A stretch of DNA of 11,560 nucleotides, from assembly GCA_027064845.1 (NCBI GenBank), contig JAMOPC010000252.1, forward strand, positions 1-11,560. Direction: 5' to 3'. The DNA is from Desulfurococcales archaeon. Its GTDB lineage: Archaea; Thermoproteota; Thermoprotei_A; Sulfolobales; Desulfurococcaceae. Made by a program: the position numbers and the translations under genes. Shown here one piece after another: positions 4,451 to 11,560 of this stretch; within the stretch, counting starts at the first letter, position 1; the number at the start of each line of letters is the position of its first letter. A model generated the notes under the pieces. The model worked only from the letters and a program-made list of their open reading frames with translations, ran no database searches and was not told the origin of the DNA.

Positions 4451-5698
4451 ATGCCTGTTGTTAAGATGAAAAAAGATGAAATGCTAAAGATCTTTGGCCC
4501 AGCATCTGTACAGATTATCAGCGGTGAAGTAGAGGTTCTGGGGAAGAAATTTACTGAGAGCAGCAGATTTATCGTTCACAAGACTAGGAGTTATATAGTA
4601 AGAGCACTTATGGATTCCGAGCTGGATTTCACACTGGCACCAAATGCACAAATACAGGGCGTTGAGGAGAACGATCCTTATCTTGAATGGTTTTCTAAAG
4701 CTGAGGAAATTATTGATAAAAAGTACAAGGCCATCGTTGTTGTTGGCGGAGTAGATAGTGGTAAGTCATCGTTCTCCATATTATTGAGCAACCTAGCTCT
4801 AGAAAAAGGGCTTAGCCCCAGTATAATCGATGCTGATGTAGGGCAAGCAGATATTGGACCACCATGCTTTATATCCATGGCTTATCCCAGTGAACAAGTT
4901 ATTTGGATGAGGTTTCTCAAACCAGTCAAGATGAAATTTATAGGAGATATCAAGCCCCAGAACAATATAAGTAACATTATATATAAAGTAAAGGAACTTA
5001 TGGAAACAGCACTACGTGATGATAAGAAGCCAGTAATCATAGATACTGATGGATGGATCAATGATAGCCATGCACTGTTATACAAGGCAAAGTTATTGCT
5101 AGAATTAAAACCAGATGCTCTAATTGTTCTTGGGAAAGAACTATATCCATACTTTAAGAGGTTCACAAAGTTGGGGATCAATATCGTTAACTTAGGTGTG
5201 CCGGAGAATAAAAAAACTAGGAATAGGGAAGAAAGGAGAATGCTTAGGAGTGATAAATATAGGGAATTCCTATATGATGCTCCGTTGAGGAAAGTAGAGC
5301 TGGATGATGTATTAGTGATAAATATGCCGCTCTTCTTGGGTGAGGAGATAAGCATTGATGAACTAGGGGTAGAGCCTAAGGATAAGGTACTATATGCTTC
5401 GAAGACATGCGATACATTATACCTTGTACTTAGCAGTCCTGTGAGACTTCAAGGATTTGACCAGTTAAGAACAAGGTTTAATGTTTCAAGAACGAGGACT
5501 TTAATCTCTGGTTTTGAAAACCGTATATATGTATCTATAGTTGATCAAAACAATGACGAATACCCTGGATTGATTGAGAAAATAGATTTCATCAATAAAA
5601 CTATTTATTATCGGTGTAAGTTCGATGTAAAACCCCAAATCATTAAGTTTTCAAAGATAAAGCTTACAGAAGATTTTCAAGAACAATTAATGGAGTAG
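4451..5698 (+). CDS. Polynucleotide 5'-hydroxyl kinase, Clp1/Nol9/Grc3 family
   Basis: These enzymes phosphorylate the 5'-OH of RNA (and often DNA) using NTP; archaeal members have been linked to RNA repair and processing. The 415-residue protein has an N-terminal beta-rich domain (about 1-80). Its kinase core has Walker A GGVDSGKS (99-106), the Clp1-type Walker B and clasp segment DADVGQADIGPP (127-138), and DTDGW (198-202). A basic lid region, REERRMLRSDKYR (259-271), follows, and a C-terminal domain (about 310-415) completes the family layout. The start lies two bases after the preceding stop, with GAGGT (4437-4441) as a probable ribosome binding site. The upstream RuvC-like gene makes an RNA or DNA end-processing pair plausible. 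Family assignment is strong; the substrate is inferred. Confidence 0.9.
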   Translation: MPVVKMKKDEMLKIFGPASVQIISGEVEVLGKKFTESSRFIVHKTRSYIVRALMDSELDFTLAPNAQIQGVEENDPYLEWFSKAEEIIDKKYKAIVVVGGVDSGKSSFSILLSNLALEKGLSPSIIDADVGQADIGPPCFISMAYPSEQVIWMRFLKPVKMKFIGDIKPQNNISNIIYKVKELMETALRDDKKPVIIDTDGWINDSHALLYKAKLLLELKPDALIVLGKELYPYFKRFTKLGINIVNLGVPENKKTRNREERRMLRSDKYREFLYDAPLRKVELDDVLVINMPLFLGEEISIDELGVEPKDKVLYASKTCDTLYLVLSSPVRLQGFDQLRTRFNVSRTRTLISGFENRIYVSIVDQNNDEYPGLIEKIDFINKTIYYRCKFDVKPQIIKFSKIKLTEDFQEQLME

Positions 5699-5711
5699 GT
5701 GAGTACTTGTT

Positions 5712-6983
5712 ATGAAAACCAATATATTAGACCTAATAAATATTGAGAAAAAGATCTTTAACGCTGGCAAAATACCTAGCGAGTACGAGGTAACGAGATT
5801 ATCTCATAGTCATAGTAATGAAATAGTGCTTTTCGAATTAGATAAGTTTCCCTATAAGTGTGTAACAAATATTTTCAGCAATAGAGAAGACCTATACAGA
5901 ATTCTTGGAGTAGACAATGATCTTGGAGCATATGAGAAAATACTTAAGGCGATGAAAAACCCCAGCGATTTAAACACTGTTAGCTTCAACGACTATTTCT
6001 CTATTGCAGAGCTGGATATGGATAGCTTGCCTTTCATTAAATATTATAGAGAAGATGGTGGATACTACCTTACAAGTGCTATATTCATAGCATGTATGGA
6101 TACTATCTGTAATGCGAGCTATCATAGAGTAATGCGTATTGGTAAGAATAAGGGTGTTGTACGAATAGTTCCTCGTCATCTTTATCACATAATGAAGTAT
6201 TATCATGAAAAAGATAAGGATCTACCGGTAGCAGTTATACTAGGTACACACCCGTTAATAGAGCTGGCTTCTTCTTTAACTCCCTCTTTCGGAGTCTTTG
6301 AGATATCTATTGGCGCCACTCTATTAGGTGATAATAGAGTCGCTAAAACACCTCTCTATAACATACCTGTGCCTATAATGACTGGAATTGTCTTAGAGGG
6401 GAGGATAACTAGAGAGATGGCTTGGGAGGGGCCTTTTGTCGATATATTGAGACTTGTTGACCCTAGGAGGAAGCAGCCTATCTTCGAGCTTGACGCAGTA
6501 TATGTTAGCAGAGTTTATGAGCCTTTTTATCACGCTATTGTTCCAGGTCTCTGGGAGCATATACTATTAATGGGTTTTCCGCGGGAACCCATTATTTATG
6601 AAGCACTGAAGAAATATACTCCTAATATCAAGGGAATAAGGCTGACAATGGGTAGTGGTGGGTGGTTACACGCGGTTGTTTCCATTAAGCAGTCTAAGCC
6701 TTATGAGGCTAGGAGTATAGGGTTAGCAGTACTGTATGCTCATCCAAGTGTTAAACATGTAGTTGTAGTAGACGATGATATAGATATTAATGATTCAGCA
6801 CAAGTAGAGTGGGCGATAGCTACTAGAGTGCGAGGTGGAGAAGACGTAATTATTTTAAGAAATATGCGGGGAAGCACCCTTGATCCACGTGGATTAGAAG
6901 GTGTGGGTGATAAAGTAGTTATAGATGCTACTAAACCTTTCAACGAACCATGGGATAAGTATAGGCGGGTTGAGATACCCTAA
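5712..6983 (+). CDS. UbiD-family decarboxylase, probable trans-anhydromevalonate 5-phosphate decarboxylase
   Basis: This 423-residue UbiD-type enzyme has NASYHRVMRI (134-143, with Asn134 and Arg139 spaced like the metal/prenyl-FMN ligands of characterised UbiD proteins) and PRH (154-156). It also has VAVILGTHPLIELASS (173-188), LEGRITREMAWEGPFVD (228-244, with several candidate catalytic glutamates) and the hallmark VDDDIDINDSAQVEWAIATR (353-372). UbiD enzymes need prenylated FMN. Here the gene is followed directly by both AcnX subunits. In the archaeal mevalonate branch worked out in Aeropyrum pernix, this decarboxylase converts trans-anhydromevalonate 5-phosphate to isopentenyl phosphate. 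The residue after GPF is Val instead of the usual Gly, a small oddity. Its stop overlaps the next ATG (TAATG). The family is certain; the substrate is inferred from context. Confidence 0.9.
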   Translation: MKTNILDLINIEKKIFNAGKIPSEYEVTRLSHSHSNEIVLFELDKFPYKCVTNIFSNREDLYRILGVDNDLGAYEKILKAMKNPSDLNTVSFNDYFSIAELDMDSLPFIKYYREDGGYYLTSAIFIACMDTICNASYHRVMRIGKNKGVVRIVPRHLYHIMKYYHEKDKDLPVAVILGTHPLIELASSLTPSFGVFEISIGATLLGDNRVAKTPLYNIPVPIMTGIVLEGRITREMAWEGPFVDILRLVDPRRKQPIFELDAVYVSRVYEPFYHAIVPGLWEHILLMGFPREPIIYEALKKYTPNIKGIRLTMGSGGWLHAVVSIKQSKPYEARSIGLAVLYAHPSVKHVVVVDDDIDINDSAQVEWAIATRVRGGEDVIILRNMRGSTLDPRGLEGVGDKVVIDATKPFNEPWDKYRRVEIP

Positions 6984-8152
6984 TGTACTTGACAAGAGAA
7001 CAGGAGAAAATACTTAATGGAGAATACGGGTGGGCTGTAGCTAAGGCTCTGGAATTAATTGTGAAAGTTGGCGAATACCTTGGAGCGGACAAGCTTGTCC
7101 CAATTATACATGCACATGTATCAGGTATTTCCTATAAGAACATAGGAGAACCAGGACTCTTATTCATTAAAGAACTTTTTAGAGGTGGTGGAATAGCAAG
7201 AGTTTATACAACTATTAATCCAGGCTGTGTTGATTTAATGGGTTCTTCAAGGATAATTTCTAACGAATTACTCGGTAAGCAAATACTTGTTAATGAGTAC
7301 TTGGAAAAAATGAATATGAAACCAACATATACGTGTATACCATATCTCCATAGACCACCAGCCCCCTTAGAGAGACTTGCTTGGGGCGAGAGCAACGCCG
7401 TCATCATAGCAAACAGCTTCTACGGAGCAATGACTAATAGAGAAGGCGGACCAATAGCCCTAGCAGCTGCGTTAACAGGCTATATTTACCATGCGGGACT
7501 ACAAGTCATGGATAATAGAGTTGTAGAAAAAGAAATAGTACTGGATCAGAGTATTGGGGAGGAATTATACGGTGCTCTCGGGCTATGGATAGGAGAGAAC
7601 ATAACAGGAATACCATTGATCAGAAAACATAGACTCAGCCTATATGATGCTAAAATAGTCTTAGCAGCATCAGCTGCTAGTGGGAGTCATGGACTAATAG
7701 TCCTAGAAGGCGTCACGCCACAGAATACATATAGGATCAGCGATAAGGTCGAGAAGATTAGTGTTGATGTGAAAGATCTAAAAGAATATAGGGGGACGCC
7801 TCCTTCAGTTGGTGAAGAAGTATTATTTTATATTGGTTGTCCGCATCTACACCCTTCGGAGTTCATGTTTATTCATAAATATTTGGAGAAGCATGAGCAT
7901 ATGAACAAGTATGACTTCTTACTAACAATTCCCCGTATTTATGCAGAGATCTTTTCGAGAGAAATAGAGGTTCTTCGGAGAAAAGGAGTTGATATAGCTA
8001 TAGGCACTTGTCCTGTAGTATCTGTTCTCTCCAAGAAATATGATAAAGTAGTAACTAATAGTGGAAAAGCAGCTTTCTACTTCAAGAAAATACATGGAAT
8101 AGAACCCTATATAACGTCCTTGAAGAAAATAGTGGAGATGATTATTGGTTGA
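6983..8152 (+). CDS. AcnX-type dehydratase large subunit, probable phosphomevalonate dehydratase
   Basis: This 389-residue protein of the aconitase X (DUF521) family starts with MYLTREQEKILNGEYGWAVA. It contains HAHVSGISYKNIGEPGL (43-59), TTINPGCVDLMG (76-87), TCIPYL (117-122), WGESNAVIIANSFYGAMTNR (134-153) and IGCPHLHPSE (284-293). Cys82, Cys118, Cys286 and Cys343 are candidates for iron-sulfur cluster ligands. With the small subunit encoded next, it would dehydrate (R)-5-phosphomevalonate to trans-anhydromevalonate 5-phosphate. It is linked on both sides: a 1-base overlap with the UbiD gene and a 4-base overlap with the small subunit gene. The alternative, a hydroxyproline dehydratase as in bacterial AcnX, is unlikely given the UbiD partner and archaeal setting. 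Confidence 0.92.
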   Translation: MYLTREQEKILNGEYGWAVAKALELIVKVGEYLGADKLVPIIHAHVSGISYKNIGEPGLLFIKELFRGGGIARVYTTINPGCVDLMGSSRIISNELLGKQILVNEYLEKMNMKPTYTCIPYLHRPPAPLERLAWGESNAVIIANSFYGAMTNREGGPIALAAALTGYIYHAGLQVMDNRVVEKEIVLDQSIGEELYGALGLWIGENITGIPLIRKHRLSLYDAKIVLAASAASGSHGLIVLEGVTPQNTYRISDKVEKISVDVKDLKEYRGTPPSVGEEVLFYIGCPHLHPSEFMFIHKYLEKHEHMNKYDFLLTIPRIYAEIFSREIEVLRRKGVDIAIGTCPVVSVLSKKYDKVVTNSGKAAFYFKKIHGIEPYITSLKKIVEMIIG

Positions 8153-8553
8153 AGCATGGATTAGGGATTAAAATAATTATTGATGGAGATTGTGAAGCAC
8201 CCCTTGTGTTGCTTGATAGATATATTAGTTTTTTTGGTGAAGTAGACCCGGTCAAAGGCATAGTAAAGCCTGAGAATATCCATATTGGTGGAAAAGCACT
8301 TGTATTTAAGGGGAGTCGTGGATCAACTGTTGGTTCCTATATAATATATGCTTTAAAACATTATGGTCACCGACCAGCTTGTTTCATTGTTAAAGAAGCT
8401 GAGCCAATACTTATATCTGGGTGTGTATTGGCTGATATACCGCTTTTCATAGCTAGGGATTATGATTATTTAGTCCAGCTTGTCTCTAGTATTAGGAATG
8501 GTGTAGTTAGACATGTCCGTGGAGAAGAATATGTCGAGATCAAGGAGTTATAG
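8149..8553 (+). CDS. AcnX swivel domain (DUF126), probable phosphomevalonate dehydratase small subunit
   Basis: This 134-residue protein starts at TTG 8149, overlapping the large-subunit stop by four bases. No in-frame ATG fits, and GGAG (8134-8137) is a possible ribosome binding site. DUF126 landmarks are EVDPVKGIVKPENIHIGGK (31-49) and the glycine/serine-rich GSRGSTVGSY (55-64), which carries the conserved serine of the swivelling domain that closes over the substrate. The family is encoded either fused to or separate from the AcnX catalytic domain; here it is separate, as in archaea. It would form the heterodimer with the upstream product. Confidence 0.92.
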   Translation: MKHGLGIKIIIDGDCEAPLVLLDRYISFFGEVDPVKGIVKPENIHIGGKALVFKGSRGSTVGSYIIYALKHYGHRPACFIVKEAEPILISGCVLADIPLFIARDYDYLVQLVSSIRNGVVRHVRGEEYVEIKEL

Positions 8554-9136
8554 TGGTTACTTCATAGTATTAGAGGGCATAGACGGTGCTGGTAAAACAA
8601 GTATTGCTAAAAAACTAGTTGATTTTCTCAATGAGAAAGGGTATGAGACTGTATATACTTATGAACCATATGATACAAAGTATGTTGAAGTGCTTAAGAA
8701 GCACTATGGTGAGTACAGAGATGCATATTTAGATGCATTAACATATGCTGCAGATAGGATCGTGCATGTAAAATCATTTGTGATGCCGTATCTTCAGAAA
8801 GGCTACATTGTTGTTTGTGATAGATACTACTATAGTAGTGCGGCTTATCAAGCAGCTCAAGGTGCACCACTGGAATGGGTTCTGGAGATTAACAGGTTTG
8901 TTCCCAGGCCGGACCTAGCTATATATCTTGATGTCGACCCCGAAACGGGTATCTCTAGGAGAATGGGTAAGGAAACTAGGTTCCCAGAGTATGAAAAGCT
9001 TGATTTTCTCGTTAAAGTTAGGGAGAATTACTTATTAATGGTTAGGAAAGGATTATTGAAAATGATCGATGCTAATAGGAGTTTTGAAGAAGTATATCTA
9101 GACGTTGAGAAGCTAGTTCTTAAATACTTACCCTAA
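8531..9136 (+). CDS. tmk: Thymidylate kinase (dTMP kinase)
   Basis: This enzyme phosphorylates dTMP to dTDP with ATP. Counted from ATG 8531 it has 201 residues, normal for the family. The P-loop is EGIDGAGKT (15-23), the DR(Y/H) motif is DRYYYSSAAYQ (97-107), and a LID region RRMGKETRF (143-151) is rich in arginine and lysine. I choose ATG 8531 because GGAG at 8520-8523 is well placed before it. An upstream in-frame ATG at 8513 would add six residues without such a site. It overlaps the DUF126 gene by 23 bases and ends six bases from the convergent zinc-ribbon gene. Its link with the mevalonate genes is probably only operon sharing. Confidence 0.92.
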   Translation: MSRSRSYSGYFIVLEGIDGAGKTSIAKKLVDFLNEKGYETVYTYEPYDTKYVEVLKKHYGEYRDAYLDALTYAADRIVHVKSFVMPYLQKGYIVVCDRYYYSSAAYQAAQGAPLEWVLEINRFVPRPDLAIYLDVDPETGISRRMGKETRFPEYEKLDFLVKVRENYLLMVRKGLLKMIDANRSFEEVYLDVEKLVLKYLP

Positions 9137-9142
9137 TCATTA

Positions 9143-9505
9143 TTACTTGGTCTCTTTTTCTCTTATAAGCTTCTTTATACGTCTAACTCTTTCTAATGCA
9201 TCTAGCCAAGTAATGAGTTCTGTAGGTTCTGGTATTGTTTGGTTTATAAGGTCGTTCAGTATTTCTAATATTTTGTTCTCAACTTTGTCTAGGGTGTTTT
9301 TAATGGTTATTTTCTCGGTAACTTCTACTGCTTCTTCCTCCGTCTTAACCATGTAGACTTTACCATGTACTGGACATATTATCTCGCCACTCGGCAGCTT
9401 GAATAATGGTAAATTACATCCTTTTACCGGACATGTTTCAGCAAGCATTGTTGCTCCTAGTTTGAGTAGTTCTGCCATTTTCTTAACCGGGTCTTTCTTG
9501 TTCAT
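9143..9505 (-). CDS. ZNRD2/SSSCA1 (autoantigen p27)-like zinc-ribbon protein, UPF0148
   Basis: This is a 120-residue protein whose N-terminal MAELLKLGATMLAETCPVKG and zinc-ribbon ligands Cys25, Cys30, Cys44 and His47 (ICPVHGK) match the Sjogren syndrome/scleroderma autoantigen 1 family. The C-terminal half (about 70-120) is a charged helix, possibly coiled coil. The family's biochemical role in archaea is unknown. ATG 9505 is preferred: GAGG (about 9514-9517) precedes it, and TTATAAAA (9549-9556 read on the minus strand) predicts a 20-base leader. A GTG at 9520 would add five residues and would contain that site. It converges with tmk with only six bases between stop codons, so the two transcripts must overlap at their 3' ends. 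Confidence 0.82.
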   Translation of the reverse strand: MNKKDPVKKMAELLKLGATMLAETCPVKGCNLPLFKLPSGEIICPVHGKVYMVKTEEEAVEVTEKITIKNTLDKVENKILEILNDLINQTIPEPTELITWLDALERVRRIKKLIREKETK

Positions 9506-9529
9506 TGTATTGTTCCTCACAAGCGTTAT

Positions 9530-9557
9530 GTTTTTTGCAAAAACTATTATTTTATAA
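9530..9557. promoter_or_regulatory. Divergent promoter with palindrome between UPF0148 and UPF0147 genes
   Basis: GTTTTTTGCAAAAAC (9530-9544), containing the perfect 12-base palindrome TTTTTGCAAAAA, lies beside TTTTATAAGC (9549-9558). That TATA box can be read toward the minus-strand zinc-ribbon gene. The palindrome sits near the predicted minus-strand start site and may be an operator, or may simply be AT-rich promoter DNA. Confidence 0.35.
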
Positions 9558-9629
9558 GCTAGGTTAATAATAATTTACAAAACGTTAGAACTTTTTATGA
9601 ATAAGTATTTGTTATGGGGGTTGATGTAT

Positions 9630-9902
9630 ATGGGTATTCGTGTCATGGATAATGAGACAAAGATCAAGACAGCTATGTATATGTTGATGTCTATTATAAA
9701 CGATACAGCTGTTCCTAGAAATATTAGGAGAGCAGCTACTGAGGCGTTGAATCAATTAAGGAACCCTAAACTTACACCTGGTGTTAGAGCTGCTAACGCA
9801 ATAAGCATACTTGACTCGATTAGTCAGGATCCTAACATGCCAATCAATACTAGGACTAAGATATGGCAAGTAATAGCGATACTTGAGACAGTACGTGACT
9901 AG
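9630..9902 (+). CDS. UPF0147 family protein
   Basis: This is a small, almost all-helical protein with the family phrases DTAVPRNIRRAATEAL and GVRAANAISILDSISQDPNMP, followed by NTRTKIWQVIAILE. UPF0147 proteins are widespread in archaea and their function is not established. I place the start at ATG 9630 (90 residues, close to the usual family length) because GGGGGTTGAT (9615-9624) precedes it. ATG 9597 would give 101 residues and could be used as a leaderless start from the AT-rich element at about 9563-9576; ATG 9645 would give 85. It stands alone, divergent from the zinc-ribbon gene, and 52 bases before the FAU-1 gene, which has its own ribosome binding site. Confidence 0.85.
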   Translation: MGIRVMDNETKIKTAMYMLMSIINDTAVPRNIRRAATEALNQLRNPKLTPGVRAANAISILDSISQDPNMPINTRTKIWQVIAILETVRD

Positions 9903-9954
9903 GCACATATATTTTCTTTCCCAACTCATTTATTGTTGACACGTATGGTGATAT

Positions 9955-11406
9955 ATGGTTTTGGTTAATGTAAGAGTTAGAGGTATAGCAGCAACAGCTA
10001 TCACGAAGATCTTGTTAGACAAAGGGTATAGGATAGTACAAGCAAGCAATATTATAAGGGAAAGATTCGGGTTAGAACAAGACACATCCCCAGCAGAGGT
10101 TACCGTTAAGGACGCTGATATAGATGAGTTACTTGTTATAGGGTTTCATGGCCCAGCTAAGAAGGTGGTAAGAGACCTGGTAGATACGTTAAAGTACGTG
10201 TTTACATGGATTTCTCCCATAGGGCTTCATAGTATCCATGTAGGTGTTGTTAGGGAGAAGAAAGCTGATTCATGTATTGTAGAAATAGGTAATGGGTTTA
10301 AAGGAATTCTTAGAGACTGTAACTTCGAGGTTGGTAAAAGAATTGTTGTAAGCGTTGTAAAAGCCCCTATAAAGCCGAGTGAACCCCTAGTACTTTCTAG
10401 AAATATAAGAGTTATAGGAAAATACATTGCCTTAATACATGGTTCTCGGAAGATAAGCTTGTCCGAACACATAAGAGATCAATCAAAAAGAGATTATCTA
10501 CTCGCGATAGCTGCTTCAAAACTCATAGGTTCAGGACTAGGCATACACTTCCGGAGCAGTAGTGCTCATGCATCTAAAGAAGACATTGAGGATGAAATAG
10601 AACAACTTAGAGAAAAACTCGTAGAAATAATCGAGAAAACCAAAAACATAGATGAAGCACCTATCCAGATATATGAGGGAGAATATATAGCCTTACTAGG
10701 ATTGACGAGCAAAGCGAAAGAAATACTAGATGATTATCGTGCACAGGTCACCCCAACTATAAGATGTCATCACTCATACAAGTCTTTTGGAGACACATTA
10801 AGTGAGCTCGTAGATCTTTCAGAAAAATTAGTCTCTGAAGGAATAAACGAGAAAATTGTCAGCAAGGTCCTAAAGAAACACATCTTGGACAAGTATAAGT
10901 CGTATCCACGAATAAGGATCATACACAAAAAACCAGATGGAACAACACTATTTTTAACCCCAGGTACATTGTACAAGTTGTGGATCAAGGATAACAAGTA
11001 CCACATACTGGTAAAACGAGTCTTTAGAACAAACGGAGTGTATGACGGCCTTAACATAGAGAAGAAACCAGGAGACATAGATTATATGCTTGTAGTTGAG
11101 AACGAATGGTTCATAAGCCATAATTATTATAGAGGAGAAGAATGGCTAGGATCATACATAAACATCAATACACCACCAGAAATATTACCCAATACCATAA
11201 AATACCATGACCTAGCAGCGGACATGATAGTAAAAAATGATTACACAGTAGAAGTAATAGACAAAGAGGAACTAGAAAAATATTACCAACAAAGAATAAT
11301 AACAACATACCTCTACATAGAAACACTTAATCAAATAAACAAAATCAAGGAGAACTTAAATAAATATATAATCGACAAACCAGAAAAATTAGAGCAAAAC
11401 AATTAA
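9955..11406 (+). CDS. FAU-1 type ribonuclease, RNase E/G-like with DUF402 domain
   Basis: This 483-residue protein belongs to the archaeal FAU-1 family, AU-rich RNA-binding and probably RNase E/G-like ribonucleases that have been tied to rRNA processing. The N-terminal part (1-90) is followed by an S1-like beta segment (about 94-150). Next is an RNase E/G-like stretch, GSGLGIHFRSSSAHASKEDI (192-211), then a helical linker (280-315). The C-terminal DUF402/FomD-like domain (about 325-445) contains DGTTLFLTPG (328-337), NEWFISHNYYRGEEW (383-397) and YHDLAADMIV (417-426). The last 40 residues are charged and helix-prone. The start at 9955 has a perfect GGTGAT (9947-9952) just upstream. It is followed by the tRNA-Val gene on the same strand. 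Confidence 0.9.
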   Translation: MVLVNVRVRGIAATAITKILLDKGYRIVQASNIIRERFGLEQDTSPAEVTVKDADIDELLVIGFHGPAKKVVRDLVDTLKYVFTWISPIGLHSIHVGVVREKKADSCIVEIGNGFKGILRDCNFEVGKRIVVSVVKAPIKPSEPLVLSRNIRVIGKYIALIHGSRKISLSEHIRDQSKRDYLLAIAASKLIGSGLGIHFRSSSAHASKEDIEDEIEQLREKLVEIIEKTKNIDEAPIQIYEGEYIALLGLTSKAKEILDDYRAQVTPTIRCHHSYKSFGDTLSELVDLSEKLVSEGINEKIVSKVLKKHILDKYKSYPRIRIIHKKPDGTTLFLTPGTLYKLWIKDNKYHILVKRVFRTNGVYDGLNIEKKPGDIDYMLVVENEWFISHNYYRGEEWLGSYININTPPEILPNTIKYHDLAADMIVKNDYTVEVIDKEELEKYYQQRIITTYLYIETLNQINKIKENLNKYIIDKPEKLEQNN

Positions 11407-11423
11407 CAGCTCCACTATATCTC

Positions 11424-11463
11424 TCAATAAAGACTTATTAAGCGACTTATAATCTCTTATTGA
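11424..11463 (+). terminator. Hairpin between FAU-1 and tRNA-Val
   Basis: TCAATAAAGA (11424-11433) pairs with TCTCTTATTGA (11453-11463) with one bulged C and a loop of 19 bases. It lies after the FAU-1 stop and overlaps the tRNA promoter. It could mark the FAU-1 3' end, but AT-rich pairing of this size is also possible by chance. Confidence 0.3.
11445..11453 (+). promoter_or_regulatory. TATA box of tRNA-Val
   Basis: ACTTATAAT lies about 30 bases before the first base of the mature tRNA, the usual distance for an archaeal tRNA promoter with a very short leader. Confidence 0.5.
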
Positions 11464-11480
11464 AATAGAAGAAAACGTGC

Positions 11481-11558
11481 GGGCCCGTCGTCTAGCCTGG
11501 TTAGGACGCCGCCCTCACACGGCGGAGGTCCGGGGTTCAAATCCCCGCGGGCCCACCA
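11481..11558 (+). tRNA. tRNA-Val, anticodon CAC
   Basis: The full cloverleaf is GGGCCCG/CGGGCCC acceptor, GTCT/GGAC D-stem, CCGCC-CTCACAC-GGCGG anticodon arm (anticodon CAC, reading valine codon GUG), CGGGG-TTCAAAT-CCCCG T-arm, discriminator A and encoded CCA (11556-11558). There is no intron. The gene is complete and ends two bases before the window edge. Confidence 0.96.
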
Positions 11559-11560
11559 AA

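Noticed and set aside
4882..5355. 157-residue minus-strand open frame under the polynucleotide kinase gene
   Set aside because: The opposite strand encodes the kinase core with intact motifs. The shadow protein is Ser/Leu-rich and resembles nothing.
10770..11078. 102-residue minus-strand open frame within the FAU-1 gene
   Set aside because: It is a shadow of the DUF402-containing coding sequence on the plus strand.
1..11560. CRISPR array
   Set aside because: No set of regularly spaced identical repeats was seen. The only notable repeat is the two-copy imperfect one at 189 and 1642.

Overview
The window looks like chromosomal DNA from an AT-rich, hyperthermophilic crenarchaeon, most likely of the order Desulfurococcales (Staphylothermus-like). 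This is inferred from archaeal-only genes (CDP-archaeol synthase, L44e and S27e ribosomal proteins, a FAU-1 type ribonuclease, an AcnX/UbiD mevalonate branch), short archaeal TATA boxes, GGTGA-type ribosome binding sites, frequent ATGA/TAATG overlaps, and tRNA genes that stand out as GC-rich islands and encode their own CCA.

Positions 1-1783 are an accessory patch beside a tRNA-Leu(TAG) gene. They hold a membrane-protein reading frame that runs off the left edge and has no ATG start, a TnpB-like RuvC-fold nuclease without the usual zinc ribbon, and an overlapping 50-residue AbrB/DUF2080-like protein. A perfect 10-bp palindrome lies over the promoter. Divergent from these genes is a GC-rich block (about 1522-1690) that folds into two long helices. 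Both non-Watson-Crick positions in these helices are G-U on the + strand and would be A-C on the other, so a + strand structured RNA is likely. The loop of its second hairpin resembles the 3' end of the tnpB-like gene. This regulator + nuclease + divergent RNA module is the best candidate here for an undescribed system.

Positions 1784-3683 are minus-strand housekeeping genes: tRNA-Leu, S27e and L44e as an overlapping pair, then CDP-archaeol synthase (CarS) overlapping a RecA/KaiC-like ATPase.

Positions 3789-9136 form one tight plus-strand operon of six genes: a RuvC/YqgF-like RNase H-fold protein, a Clp1/Nol9/Grc3-type polynucleotide 5'-kinase, a UbiD-family decarboxylase, the large and small AcnX-type subunits, and thymidylate kinase. 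By family and order, the UbiD and AcnX genes match the archaeal mevalonate branch, in which phosphomevalonate dehydratase makes trans-anhydromevalonate 5-phosphate and the UbiD enzyme decarboxylates it to isopentenyl phosphate. Isoprenoid precursors made this way would feed the archaeol lipids that CarS activates a few genes away.

Positions 9143-11558 carry a ZNRD2/UPF0148 zinc-ribbon protein (minus), divergent from a UPF0147 protein, then a FAU-1/RNase E/G-like protein with a DUF402 domain, and finally tRNA-Val(CAC) at the right edge. Besides the 1462-1783 gap described above, no stretch longer than 300 bases lacks a gene.
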